DNA from: Lyngbya sp. PCC 8106
GTDB lineage: Bacteria > Cyanobacteriota > Cyanobacteriia > Cyanobacteriales > Microcoleaceae
Assembly: GCF_000169095.1 (NCBI RefSeq)
Contig: NZ_AAVU01000024.1
Span: 33,264 to 97,263 of the forward strand
DNA length: 64,000 nucleotides
Direction: 5' to 3'
Shown here piece by piece: positions 35,879-44,877 of the stretch (positions are counted from its first letter, which is position 1; each line of letters starts with the position of its first letter). The notes under the pieces were generated by a model. That model saw only the letters and a program-made list of their open reading frames with translations, ran no database searches and was not told the origin of the DNA. The position numbers and the translations under genes are program-made.

Positions 35879-36688
35879 ATGAACTGGATCAACAAAATAA
35901 TCATCGGATTAGGTTTAAGTTGTTTATTACTCCTGAGTGGTATTTCTCCAAGTTTTGCAGAGAACTTAGACAATCATCAACTTCATGTAATTTCACCCAA
36001 CTTAGAAGGGACTGAACTCCTGAAAGTTGTCGCCCAAGACTATACTCCCGAACAAACATTAGGTTATCGACGAGGACGAGATATATTATATAGCAAAGTT
36101 GACAATCACGACGGGATATTAAAAGGAATTTATACAGATTATTCTATCAAACTCGATCCCAATTCTTCTGAACCCCGACAAACCGCCTATCAACAAGATA
36201 TTAACGCCGAACATATTTATCCTCAAAGTAAAGGGGCGAATGGTTCAGCCAAAAGTGATTTACACAGCCTTTATCCCTCTCGTGTTTATGTCAATAGCAG
36301 ACGAGGAAATAACCCCTTTGCCGAAATAAATGATACTCAGACAGAAGGTTGGTTTCGACTCGCTCAACAACAAGAAGCCATACCCACAACATTAATTGAC
36401 GAGTATAGCGAAGCCACAAAAAGCGCCTTTGAACCCCGAGAAAGTAAGGAAGGAGACGTTGCCCGAGCGATGTTTTATTTCTATACAATTTATCGGTATA
36501 AAGCGGATGCTGCCGACGCTAGATTCTTTCCCGCCCAACAAGAAACATTGTGTCAGTGGAATCTAGAAGATCCCGTTGATGACGAAGAAATAACTCGTTC
36601 TCATGTAGTTGCAGAATATCAAGGCAATGAAAATCCTTTTGTGATTGATTCAACCTTAGCGGCTAGAACCTATTGTTCTTCGTTATAA
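35879..36688 (+). CDS. Secreted endonuclease I family nuclease
   Basis: A 269-aa exported deoxyribonuclease of the EndA/NucM (Endonuclease_1) family, a His-Me finger fold. Signal peptide at residues 1-28 (LLLLSGISPSFA/E). The catalytic segment is INAEHIYPQSKGANGSAKSDLHSLYP followed by VNSRRGNNPF, giving the His (in AEHIYPQS), the DLH and the Asn/Arg-Gly-Asn metal site. Such enzymes degrade extracellular or periplasmic DNA for nutrient use or to block uptake. It is 99 bases after the DUF4189 gene and has its own terminator. Confidence 0.88.
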   Translation: MNWINKIIIGLGLSCLLLLSGISPSFAENLDNHQLHVISPNLEGTELLKVVAQDYTPEQTLGYRRGRDILYSKVDNHDGILKGIYTDYSIKLDPNSSEPRQTAYQQDINAEHIYPQSKGANGSAKSDLHSLYPSRVYVNSRRGNNPFAEINDTQTEGWFRLAQQQEAIPTTLIDEYSEATKSAFEPRESKEGDVARAMFYFYTIYRYKADAADARFFPAQQETLCQWNLEDPVDDEEITRSHVVAEYQGNENPFVIDSTLAARTYCSSL

Positions 36689-36723
36689 CAATTAATTTTT
36701 TGTTTGTCAAAAAAATACGAAGG

Positions 36724-36753
36724 TTCCCGAAACTAAACTCGGGAATCTTTTTT
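36724..36753 (+). terminator. Rho-independent terminator after the endonuclease gene
   Basis: Stem TTCCCGA (36724-36730) with TCGGGAA (36739-36745), 8-base loop, followed by CTTTTTT. It lies 36 bases after the endonuclease stop. Confidence 0.85.
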
Positions 36754-36768
36754 GATCAGATTCAAACT

Positions 36769-36921
36769 TTAGCTTTTTCGGATAAAGAAAATAGCAGTAC
36801 CAATCACAATAAATGCAACTCCCCATCCTACAGGAGCGCCCGGTAAAACATACTTAAGTAAAAGAGTCACAATCCCTGAAGTAATGAGTGACCATCCGAT
36901 GGTTGTTCTATATTTCAACAT
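36769..36921 (-). CDS. Small two-helix membrane protein (50 aa)
   Basis: A 50-aa frame starting MLKYRTTIGWSLITSGIVTL, with two hydrophobic stretches (about 8-27 and 31-46) separated by a Pro-Gly turn (LPGAPVGWG) and a basic end FIRKS. The organisation is that of a small membrane hairpin and the composition looks coding. A weak AAGGG lies about 8 bases before the ATG. It is convergent with the endonuclease gene, with the terminator between them. I do not recognise the family. Confidence 0.5.
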   Translation of the reverse strand: MLKYRTTIGWSLITSGIVTLLLKYVLPGAPVGWGVAFIVIGTAIFFIRKS

Positions 36922-37112
36922 TAACAAAAACCCTTAAATGAAGAAACAGGATGTTAATCCCAATCTCCTAATACAATTTATTCAGCATGGAGCAACTACA
37001 CCATACTTTACATTTTTAAGATTAATGGATCATACCCCATAAAAACCTCTATCTCCAGACTTAGATACCCATTCATCCCAGGGTGAGATTCTGTACGGAG
37101 AAATCGGATCAA

Positions 37113-37437
37113 TATAGCAATAAGAAATCATTTGTAAACGACTTTGCCTCCAAATCCCCTCCTCGCGCGCCCCCCTTCCCCCCAACGTTGGGCAGGGCTG
37201 TTTCATTCTAAGTTAAAAATTGCCGGGGTTGATGGGGTGAAAGGGTGATGGGGTGATGGGGAGAGGAGTTTTTTCCGAGGAAAAATAGCTTTTTATTAAT
37301 AAAAATCCTCCCTACCTCCCTACCTCCCTACCTCCCCACCTCCCCACAAATCAAGTTTTCGGGCTAGAACGAAACGGCCCTGCAACGTTGGGGGGTGATC
37401 TCGATTACTTTTTTACAAATCAGGTAACATTGCTATA
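37113..37437. mobile_element. MITE family 2 copy carrying a nested MITE family 1
   Basis: The outer element has inverted ends TATAGCAATAAGAAATCATT (from 37113) and its partner ATTTGTAAAAAA...ATTGCTATA (ending 37437). Without the inner insertion it would be about 125 bp, close to the 112-bp solo copy at 32723. Its GC-rich centre, CCCCCCAACGTTGGGGGG, is split by the inner element. It lies in a gene-free stretch between the 50-aa ORF and the chemoreceptor gene. Confidence 0.65.
37183..37392. mobile_element. MITE family 1, copy B (190 bp) with 10-bp target duplication
   Basis: Runs from CAGGGCTGTTTCATTC (37193) to GAACGAAACGGCCCTG (ending 37382) and is flanked by direct CAACGTTGGG repeats at 37183-37192 and 37383-37392. 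It is the same family as 22145-22389 but in inverse orientation; the middle 150 bases match the reverse complement of copy A closely. Copy A has about 55 extra bases. Both copies sit in palindromic C-run/G-run targets, which suggests the element prefers such hairpins. Confidence 0.78.
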
Positions 37438-37470
37438 TCCGGGTACAGAATCTAACTGAATTGATTTTTG

Positions 37471-40400
37471 TTACTCGTCTTGAGTCACCTTAAACTGCGT
37501 CACTCCCTGCTGCAATTCTTGAGCAACCTGCATCAGTTGAGAAAAAGCTTGACGTACCTCTAGAGACTGTTGAGAACTAGCATGGGCGATGGCTGCGACT
37601 TGTTGCATGGTTTCAGACAGATGACTTGAAGTTTGGGCTTGATGGTGAGCCGAAGTTGCAATTTGATTGACAAACTCATGGGTTTGATTACTCGCTTGTA
37701 CAATTTCAGTTAGCGTTTGACGAGTTTTTTTCACCAACTCTGTTTCTTGAAGAACTCGTTTTAAACCCACTTTCATCGCCTGTATAACCTCGTGAGTTTC
37801 TGCTTGAATTTCCCCAATCATCTGTTCAATTTCTGCTGTTGCATTCCCTGACTGTTCGGCTAAAGTTCGCACTTCTGTCGCCACCATCGCAAACCCTCCT
37901 TCCTGATGACTAATTCGACTGGCTTCTACAGAAGCATTTAACGCCAACACATGAGTCTGATTGGCAAACTCATTAATCAATTTGACAATGCGTGAAATTT
38001 TTTGAGAAGATTCTCCCAAATGCTTCACTTTTATAGCAGTCCCTCGGATGGTTTTTTCTACTGTCAAAATCCCGTTAACAGTGCGGTTCATCGCCCGATC
38101 TCCTGCCTGTAAAATCTCCGCTACAGTTTGCACTTGAGTTTGGGCGGCTTGGGCGGAAGTTGAAACCGCTTCGATAGAATGAGTCAGCGTTTGAATTTGG
38201 GCTAAAGCCTCGACAATTGCTTCTGTTTGTTGGGAAATTTCACCGGATAAATTTTCCACTTCTTGTTCACGTTCAGCAGCCGTTTTAGTCACAACGTTTG
38301 CACTTTGATGAACTTGAGCAACTAACTGTTGTAAACTCTCAATTGTGGCATTAAAAAAGTCGGCAACGGTTCCCATTACCCCTTCACTCACCTGCGCTCG
38401 CACAGTTAAATCCCCTTGAAAAGAATCTTCAATTTGCCCTAAAAAGGTTTCGATTTGATGTTCGAGTTGTTGTTTTTGTTGCTGTTGCTCGTTCATCATT
38501 TTTTCAGCCAGGCTGCGACTTTCCTGAACTTGTTGCAACAGTTGAGCTTGTTCGAGCGCATAACCCACTTGTAAACCGACTTGTTTAAACAGTTCGATTT
38601 CAGCGTTTTGCCATTGATGAGACTGACGACAGTGAGTTTCGATCACGTAAAAGGTTTGATTCACAAAAACAGGAATCATTAAAGCGGCTTGAACCTGCCA
38701 TTGATAAAGTTGTTGTTTATGATCATTTGTCAGTGGGGCTTCGGTGAGATCAGAAAGTGCAACTTCATCACCTTCAGAGAGTATTTTCAACACGTTTTTA
38801 TCAGGATACTTGACTGTAAATCCAGAACCCCTAATACTCAAATTACCTGATCGTACAGCTTCGGCAATAATTTGAGTCTTTGGAGAACTTCTAACTTCCA
38901 ACTCCTCAACTTCTGGCTGATACAAAATAATCCGATCTGCTTGCATGAGTTCAAGCAACTCCTCAACCGCAGTTTGACAAATTTGTTGCGGATCGAGAGT
39001 TTGGCGAATGTGGAAGCAAATCTGATTGAGTTGAGTCGCTTGTTGAGTTGCTTGTTGTTGTTGTTGGAGAAAGTTTTGGTTGAGGACGTGTCCAACAGAA
39101 ACCGCTAATTGTCGCACAAAATTGATTTCATGGCTTTGCCATTGACGAGACTCACTACAACTGTGAATGATCAATAACCCATGTAATTTTTGTTTGGCGA
39201 TAATCGGTGCGACTAATTTGGCTTTGACATACAAGCTTTTGAGTTGACGCAGATGAAAAGCCTGCAATGAAGATTTGTCGATATCTGCGATCGCCATCAC
39301 TTGACCTTTAATATAGGGTTGAATCTCGTGAGTTGAACTCGGATCGTAGAGTTGATTACCCAACGCACTCGGCAATTTCGGATCTACCGATTCAGCAACA
39401 ATTTTACCTGCCCATTCCGTCTCAAACTGATAAATACTCACACGATCTACATTGAGTACAGTTCGAGTTTCTCCGACTACCGTTTTAAAAATATCAGCCG
39501 GATCGAGGGACTCTTGCAGTATGGCATTAATTTGATTGAGGCGATGTTCTTGTCGGGCGACGGTTTGTTGGTGTTGGAGTAAGGTGAATTGATTGAGTGC
39601 TAAACTGACTTGATCGGTTAATTGTTTGAGAAAGTCTAACTCTGTCTCTTTCCAAATTCGCTTTGGGGTGGCGTGATTGATTACTAACAAACCATGGAGT
39701 TGCGTGGAAGTGATTAGGGGTGCAATCAGATGAGTTTTTGCTTTGGACAAAAGCAGCAATTTCTCGTAGGGCTGGAAGTTGGAGAGTTCGGTGTTGAGTT
39801 CACAGGTGAGAAAATTGTCAATTCGGTAAACTCGTTTACGCCCCAGAATGGTAAGATCTTCGTCTGTCAAAGCCGCATTTTCAATTTTTAATCCTAAGAG
39901 ATTCGGTAGGTTATTGACAACGGATTCGGCGACCACTCTCCCTGAACCGTTTTCACAATATTTGTAGATGAAGACTTGATCGGTTTTGAACAACTGACGC
40001 ACTTGTTCGACAATCAGATCAAAGACTGATTCTGTTGTTTCGCTGTTGCGAAGTTGGTAGGTGATGTTGTTTAAGATTTTTGCTTTTTCCGCGTTGGCTT
40101 GCTGTTGGGCGAGGGCTGAAGCTTGATCGAGGGCATAGCCTAAGTGCATTGCTACACTCCGAATCAGATCAATATCGAGTTCTGTCCAAGCTCTTGGCCC
40201 AGAACATTGATGCGCTACTAATAAGCCTTTGAGTTGATTCTCTACCAAAATCGGGGCGACGAGATTGGCTTTCACCGCAAAGGGTTCGAGTTGACTGAGA
40301 TGACATTCGGTTAAACCGGCTTCATAGACATTATCGGTGGCTTTGACTCGTCCTCGTTGATATGGTTGCACGTAGCGTTTGGCAAAACAAGGATCATCAA

Positions 40401-41358
40401 TTTCGGCACCAATTGCCGCAGGCCATTGACTATCAACGGATTCGGCAATGATTTTTCCATCCCATTCTGGCCCGAATTCGTACACTAAAACGCGATCGCA
40501 GTTTAAAGCATCTCGGGTTTCTTCAACAGCGGTCATTAAAATCTCATTGACACAAGTAAATTGACGCAGGTGATCGTTAATCTGATTTAAGCGTCGGGTT
40601 TGTTGAATAATGGCTTGTTGGTGTTGTTGTAGTTGGAGTTCATCGAGGGCGTAACTGAATTGTAGGGAAATTGCCCGGAAAAATTCGATTTCTGAAGGTT
40701 GCCAAAATCGAGGTTGATTACATTGATGAGCGATTAAGAAGCCGTAAAGCTGTTTTTCCCCTCTTGTTTTTTCTTCGTTGAAGTTGCGAGTATAAATCGG
40801 AACGAGGAGGCTCGCTTGGACTTGTAAGGTGGTGAGTTGACGAACTATCTGTTGATCGAGTCCCGCGTCTTTAATATTGGCGATCGCTTGCACTTTTCCG
40901 CGACGAGACTGTTCAGCATAGCGGCCTAATCTGGGGTCAACAATTTCTGCGTTTAGTAAAGATAACCACTGGCTTTCAACCGATTCTGTGACTACTTTTC
41001 CCCGATTAGTTTGATTGGAAAAACTGGACGTTAATTGACAGACCAAAACTCGATCTGTTTTTAAGGCTGAACGAATCTCCCGAACTAATGTTTGAAGTAA
41101 TTCATCGCTGCTGATAGACTCTCGCAATTGAGCAGTAATGCGATCTAGAAGTTGGGCGCGTTGACTTGCTGCACCTTCTTTTTCAACTAATTCTTGAAGT
41201 TGATTGACTCGATACTCCATGTGAGAACGTAAAACAGCTAATTCCTTTGCTAGGGCTGTGCTTTTCGCTTGATCTCCTAAAGCTGCTTCGGATTCAGATG
41301 AGTTCATCTCGGTCTCAACGACAAAAGATTGTACGGGAATAATAGCAGAATCGTTCAT
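37471..41358 (-). CDS. Cyanobacteriochrome-type multi-GAF chemoreceptor (phototaxis MCP, PixJ-like)
   Basis: A 1295-aa methyl-accepting chemotaxis protein with no transmembrane helix. Order: N-terminal coiled coil (35-75), five GAF domains (about 79-240, 266-412, 437-592, 617-762, 786-937), a Gln-rich coiled coil, a HAMP-like segment (970-1020) and the MCP signalling domain (about 1045-1290), with the hairpin tip around FANQTHVLALNASVEASR and FAMVATEVRTLAEQS. GAF2 carries both bilin cysteines of a DXCF cyanobacteriochrome: D322-P-C324-F and C352-H353 in GLTECHLSQL. In GAF4 the same positions read DPSS and FH, in GAF1 DPRL and QI, and GAF3 and GAF5 lack them. It should therefore sense light through GAF2 and pass the signal to CheA/CheW-like partners. 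No che/pix genes are nearby. Confidence 0.85.
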   Translation of the reverse strand: MNDSAIIPVQSFVVETEMNSSESEAALGDQAKSTALAKELAVLRSHMEYRVNQLQELVEKEGAASQRAQLLDRITAQLRESISSDELLQTLVREIRSALKTDRVLVCQLTSSFSNQTNRGKVVTESVESQWLSLLNAEIVDPRLGRYAEQSRRGKVQAIANIKDAGLDQQIVRQLTTLQVQASLLVPIYTRNFNEEKTRGEKQLYGFLIAHQCNQPRFWQPSEIEFFRAISLQFSYALDELQLQQHQQAIIQQTRRLNQINDHLRQFTCVNEILMTAVEETRDALNCDRVLVYEFGPEWDGKIIAESVDSQWPAAIGAEIDDPCFAKRYVQPYQRGRVKATDNVYEAGLTECHLSQLEPFAVKANLVAPILVENQLKGLLVAHQCSGPRAWTELDIDLIRSVAMHLGYALDQASALAQQQANAEKAKILNNITYQLRNSETTESVFDLIVEQVRQLFKTDQVFIYKYCENGSGRVVAESVVNNLPNLLGLKIENAALTDEDLTILGRKRVYRIDNFLTCELNTELSNFQPYEKLLLLSKAKTHLIAPLITSTQLHGLLVINHATPKRIWKETELDFLKQLTDQVSLALNQFTLLQHQQTVARQEHRLNQINAILQESLDPADIFKTVVGETRTVLNVDRVSIYQFETEWAGKIVAESVDPKLPSALGNQLYDPSSTHEIQPYIKGQVMAIADIDKSSLQAFHLRQLKSLYVKAKLVAPIIAKQKLHGLLIIHSCSESRQWQSHEINFVRQLAVSVGHVLNQNFLQQQQQATQQATQLNQICFHIRQTLDPQQICQTAVEELLELMQADRIILYQPEVEELEVRSSPKTQIIAEAVRSGNLSIRGSGFTVKYPDKNVLKILSEGDEVALSDLTEAPLTNDHKQQLYQWQVQAALMIPVFVNQTFYVIETHCRQSHQWQNAEIELFKQVGLQVGYALEQAQLLQQVQESRSLAEKMMNEQQQQKQQLEHQIETFLGQIEDSFQGDLTVRAQVSEGVMGTVADFFNATIESLQQLVAQVHQSANVVTKTAAEREQEVENLSGEISQQTEAIVEALAQIQTLTHSIEAVSTSAQAAQTQVQTVAEILQAGDRAMNRTVNGILTVEKTIRGTAIKVKHLGESSQKISRIVKLINEFANQTHVLALNASVEASRISHQEGGFAMVATEVRTLAEQSGNATAEIEQMIGEIQAETHEVIQAMKVGLKRVLQETELVKKTRQTLTEIVQASNQTHEFVNQIATSAHHQAQTSSHLSETMQQVAAIAHASSQQSLEVRQAFSQLMQVAQELQQGVTQFKVTQDE

Positions 41359-41430
41359 TGAGTTTGAGTGTTAATTGATGAAGGACAGATTTGAAGAATA
41401 ACTACAGTCAGGAGATTTTTAGCTCTATAT

Positions 41431-41641
41431 ATAGCACTACGCAAATTGGTTAGGACATTTCTAAATTCTGAAACCCTCTCAGGCGTGTGCATTCCTTGGC
41501 GGCTTACAAAGCCGCAGGGTCACACCGCTTTCATAGTCTGCTGTTCCCTGTTCCCTAAGATTGCAAACTAAGTCTCGCCGGAAACCGCGCCGGGCCGCAA
41601 GGCAAGCGCTGTTCCCTGTTCCCGATTCAAGTAGCGCTATA
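41431..41641. mobile_element. Possible third MITE type (TATAGC ends)
   Basis: Ends TATAGCACTAC (41431-41441) and GTAGCGCTATA (41631-41641) are inverted repeats with one mismatch and are flanked by TA. The 211-bp inside contains the direct repeat GCTGTTCCCTGTTCCC twice (around 41540 and 41608) and no gene. A TA target is usual for IS630/Tc1-type elements. It lies about 70 bases upstream of the chemoreceptor start and may carry or displace its promoter. Confidence 0.45.
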
Positions 41642-41649
41642 TAGTTTGA

Positions 41650-42490
41650 GCTAATTTGTAGATGCTTCAAATGACTGATCAATTTTTATTCATTTCATTG
41701 GATCAAAAATTTATTGTTTTACTTTTTAATCCAAGATTATCAGGACAAGTTTCTCTGTTAACTTGAGTATAACTTGAGTTCTGATCAAGTGAGAATGAAT
41801 TGATGAGTTGTCGTGACTGATGTAACTTATTTCATCTTTTGACTGAGATGAAGTTAACTGATGCACTCACTAGAAATCTGTTCACAAAGATGATGTAGGA
41901 ACTTAAAGTTCTAGTTTTCTGATGGGGGTTCATCTATCTTATCTCTTTTAATAATATTGTAGCGAATTTTTTTTAATTTTGCTAAAGATTTTATCCAATC
42001 TTTGAATTTGAATTTTAACAGTATAAGACAATATTTTATTGTATTTGCTTCAGTTGAATATTGTTTTAGGACTAAAAAATAAACCACTAACACACCTCAA
42101 ATGATTTAAAAAGGTAAGTATTTCGTAAATTTCTGCACATTGAAGAATCTCCAGTTATACACTGGATAATGATGAATATTCAAAAGATGACAACTAACAG
42201 TATTTATCTTTGATAAGATTATGCCAATCTTGATCAGATCACCCTTGTTTTTCTGACAAAATTAACAGGAAAGTCTGGTTTATGCTTGTCCCTGAAAAGA
42301 TTAAATTTACTTTCACTGTCTATCTTTAGTTGTAAAAATACACCCTAGAATTGAATAGTCTTGACAGATTGACTACCCCAATTGTGAAAAACCTGTTCCT
42401 TAAACTAAGATACCTAGTCTTCGGGTCTAATGTCAAGGGACTCATATAAAATTTATTTGATGTTATAATGTGTCCTTAAATTGCAGCCAG
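41650..42490. other. Gene-free AT-rich stretch between the chemoreceptor and rbcS
   Basis: About 840 bases, strongly AT-rich, between the chemoreceptor start and the Rubisco terminator. A 60-codon frame at 41911-42093 (minus) is Lys/Ile/Leu rich with no recognisable pattern or Shine-Dalgarno, and I do not accept it as a gene. I see no RNA gene or strong hairpin here apart from the flanking elements. Confidence 0.4.
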
Positions 42491-42493
42491 CAC

Positions 42494-42520
42494 AAAAAAG
42501 GTAGAGATCACTCCCTACCT
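42494..42520 (-). terminator. Terminator of the Rubisco operon
   Basis: On the minus strand AGGTAG...CTACCT forms a stem (42515-42520 with 42499-42504) followed by TTTTT (42494-42498), about 36 bases after the rbcS stop. Confidence 0.8.
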
Positions 42521-42555
42521 GTCAAAATTAATCCGTTAAACTAGGCGATCAGGAA

Positions 42556-42900
42556 TTAGTACCGATAACCGGATGAGTTATCAGCTCTGTGAATAATGAA
42601 GCTTAAAACTTGGCACTGCTTCACATTGTCAAAACCAGCAACCCGAATGAAACACTTCGGATATTCTTGACGACAGGCTTGAATTTCCATCATCACATCA
42701 CGGACAGTGGTTGCGTTGAACAGAGGCAATTTCCACAGTGTCCAATAGTGAACTTCGGGTTCTGCGGTTTCGTTGAACTCAACAGCCGGAATAAAACCCT
42801 GAGACAGCATATATTGAATCTGCTTGTCAATCTGAGCATCAGTCAACGGAGGCAGATAAGACAGAGTTTCGTAGCGACGCTCTTTGGGTAAAGTTTGCAT
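42556..42900 (-). CDS. rbcS: Ribulose-bisphosphate carboxylase small subunit
   Basis: A 114-aa small subunit of form I Rubisco, four of which cap each end of the L8 core. The start MQTLPKERRYETLSYLPPLT, the pair YMLSQGFIPAVEF, and VHYWTLWKLPLFNATTVRDV are typical of cyanobacterial RbcS, as is the ending IIHRADNSSGYRY. It is the third gene of rbcL-rbcX-rbcS on the minus strand, 52 bases after rbcX, with its own terminator downstream. Confidence 0.97.
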   Translation of the reverse strand: MQTLPKERRYETLSYLPPLTDAQIDKQIQYMLSQGFIPAVEFNETAEPEVHYWTLWKLPLFNATTVRDVMMEIQACRQEYPKCFIRVAGFDNVKQCQVLSFIIHRADNSSGYRY

Positions 42901-42952
42901 TGCGATTTCCTAAAACGTTAAAAAAGGTATACAACAGTCCAGCGCTCAGGCT

Positions 42953-43354
42953 CTATTCGTCCTGAGTCGGTTCGGAATCTATCTGAAATTCGGGATGAGG
43001 ATTGGTGTCAGACAAGGAAACCTGTGTCATCCGTTCAAGGTACTGACGGCGATGTTCCATATTGCCTTGCTGAATCGATTCACGCACCATCTCCGGTAAA
43101 TAATCCCCCACCTCTTGAGCGAGATGTTCTCGCACCGTCATAATTCTGAAAGCCATTTCCTGGTTTTCCTGAAGCATCTCTTTGAGATACGCTTCTCCGT
43201 CTTGAATTTTTCCGGTGGACGAAAATCCGCTCAACCAAATTGCTAGACCGGGGTTTGTCTCTTTTAATTGAGATGAAACCACCTGTACAGCTTGGTAGGT
43301 TAGGTAGCTTGAGAGTACCTTGGCCGTGTCTTTTGCAACTTTTTTGATATCCAT
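42953..43354 (-). CDS. rbcX: Rubisco assembly chaperone RbcX
   Basis: A homodimeric helical chaperone that holds the C-terminal tail of RbcL and helps RbcL8 core assembly. The core MDIKKVAKDTAKVLSSYLTYQAVQVV and NPGLAIWLSGFSS...GEAYL match RbcX. The ATG at 43354 gives the usual N terminus MD-[IV]-K. A GTG at 43366 is also in frame and lies closer to the GGAGG (about 4 bases against 12), so translation may start at either. The C-terminal 25 residues are acidic and variable, as in other RbcX. It lies between rbcL and rbcS. Confidence 0.92.
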   Translation of the reverse strand: MDIKKVAKDTAKVLSSYLTYQAVQVVSSQLKETNPGLAIWLSGFSSTGKIQDGEAYLKEMLQENQEMAFRIMTVREHLAQEVGDYLPEMVRESIQQGNMEHRRQYLERMTQVSLSDTNPHPEFQIDSEPTQDE

Positions 43355-43446
43355 GTCTGACACCAACCTCCAAGAGTTCTGAGTTTTGAATTCTAAGTTT
43401 ATCTACTGATTGCTTAAAATTCATTATCATCACTCTGGAAGTGGAT

Positions 43447-44877
43447 TTAGACTGTATCCATTGCTTCAAACTCGAACTTGATTTCTTTCCACAGTTCGCA
43501 AGCAACAGCCAGTTCAGGACTCCACTTGGTCGCTTCGCGGATGACGTCGCCGCCTTCACGGAACAGGTTACGGCCTTCGTTACGCGCTTGGATACAAGCT
43601 TCAAGAGCAACCCGGTTTGCAGTTGCACCCGGAGCATTACCCCAGGGGTGTCCAAGAGTACCACCACCGAACTGTAAGCAGGAGTCGTCGCCGAAGATTT
43701 CAACCAACGCAGGCATATGCCATACGTGGATACCACCGGAAGCTACAGGCATTACACCCGGCATAGAAGCCCAATCTTGGGTGAAGAAAATACCGCGTTC
43801 GCGATCTTGTTCGATGTGATCTTCACGCATCAGGTCAACAAAACCCATGGTGATGCCTTTTTCGCCTTCGAGTTTACCCACAACGGTACCGGAGTGAAGG
43901 TGATCTCCACCAGACATCCGTAAGCATTTGGCGAGGACGCGGAAGTGAATTCCGTGGTTGCGTTGACGGTCAATTACCGCGTGCATTGCCCGGTGAATGT
44001 GGAGTAACAGACCGTTACGACGACACCATTTTGCTAAAGTCGTATTCGCGGTGAAGCCCCCTGTCAGGTAGTCGTGCATGATGATCGGGGTGCCAATTTC
44101 TTTGGCAAATTCTGCCCGTTCCAGCATTTCTTCGCAGGTGGGAGCGGTAACGTTGAGGTAGTGACCTTTAACTTCTCCGGTTTCTGCTTGAGCTTTTTCG
44201 ATAGCTTCTTGAACGAACAGGAAGCGATCGCGCCAGCGCATGAAGGGCTGAGAGTTAATGTTTTCGTCGTCTTTGGTGAAGTCTAAGCCACCCCGCAGAC
44301 ATTCATATACAGCACGTCCGTAGTTCTTTGCCGATAAACCGAGTTTGGGTTTAATGGTACAACCGAGGAGCGGACGACCGTATTTGTTGAGTTTGTCGCG
44401 TTCTACGGTAATTCCGTGAGGAGGACCTTGGAAGGTCTTCATGTAAGCGATAGGAATGCGTAGATCTTCTAAACGCAGCGATCGCAGTGCTTTAAATCCA
44501 AATACGTTACCTACGATGGAGGTCAACATATTGGTAACAGAGCCTTCCTCAAACAGATCGAGAGGATAAGCAACAAAACAGAAGTATTGATTATCTTCTC
44601 CGGGAACGGATTCGATATCATAACAACGGCCTTTGTAGCGGTCGAGGTCAGTTAATAAGTCCGTCCATACTGTTGTCCAGGTTCCTGTGGAGGATTCAGC
44701 GGCAATTGCTGCTCCTGCTTCTTCGGGAGGAACTCCAGGCTGAGGGCTGAAACGAAATGCAGCCAGGATATCTGTATCTTTCGGCGTATAGTCGGGCGTG
44801 TAATAAGTCAGTTTATAGTCTTTTACACCAGCTTGATAGCCAGCTTTTGACTGAGTTCGAGTTTGCGAGTAAGCCAT
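43447..44877 (-). CDS. rbcL: Ribulose-bisphosphate carboxylase large subunit, form IB
   Basis: Catalytic subunit of Rubisco, fixing CO2 on ribulose-1,5-bisphosphate inside carboxysomes. At 476 aa it has the form IB length. Active-site segments seen are TIKPKLG (K176, K178), GGLDFTKDDE with the lysine that is carbamylated (K202), the metal ligands D204 and E205, loop 6 GTVVGKLEG, and SGGIHVWHMPAL. The start MAYSQTRTQSKAGYQAGVKDY is cyanobacterial. A strong AAGGAG lies 2-3 bases before the ATG. First gene of rbcL-rbcX-rbcS; no carboxysome genes lie in the window. Confidence 0.99.
   Translation of the reverse strand: MAYSQTRTQSKAGYQAGVKDYKLTYYTPDYTPKDTDILAAFRFSPQPGVPPEEAGAAIAAESSTGTWTTVWTDLLTDLDRYKGRCYDIESVPGEDNQYFCFVAYPLDLFEEGSVTNMLTSIVGNVFGFKALRSLRLEDLRIPIAYMKTFQGPPHGITVERDKLNKYGRPLLGCTIKPKLGLSAKNYGRAVYECLRGGLDFTKDDENINSQPFMRWRDRFLFVQEAIEKAQAETGEVKGHYLNVTAPTCEEMLERAEFAKEIGTPIIMHDYLTGGFTANTTLAKWCRRNGLLLHIHRAMHAVIDRQRNHGIHFRVLAKCLRMSGGDHLHSGTVVGKLEGEKGITMGFVDLMREDHIEQDRERGIFFTQDWASMPGVMPVASGGIHVWHMPALVEIFGDDSCLQFGGGTLGHPWGNAPGATANRVALEACIQARNEGRNLFREGGDVIREATKWSPELAVACELWKEIKFEFEAMDTV

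Noticed and set aside
41911..42093. Minus-strand 60-codon frame in the AT-rich gap
   Set aside because: Lys/Ile/Leu-rich composition is what AT-rich DNA gives by chance; no ribosome site.
43080..43736. Frame of 218 codons on the minus strand within rbcX and rbcL
   Set aside because: It spans the rbcL-rbcX gap in another frame and is Ser/Arg-rich nonsense; rbcL and rbcX explain the region.
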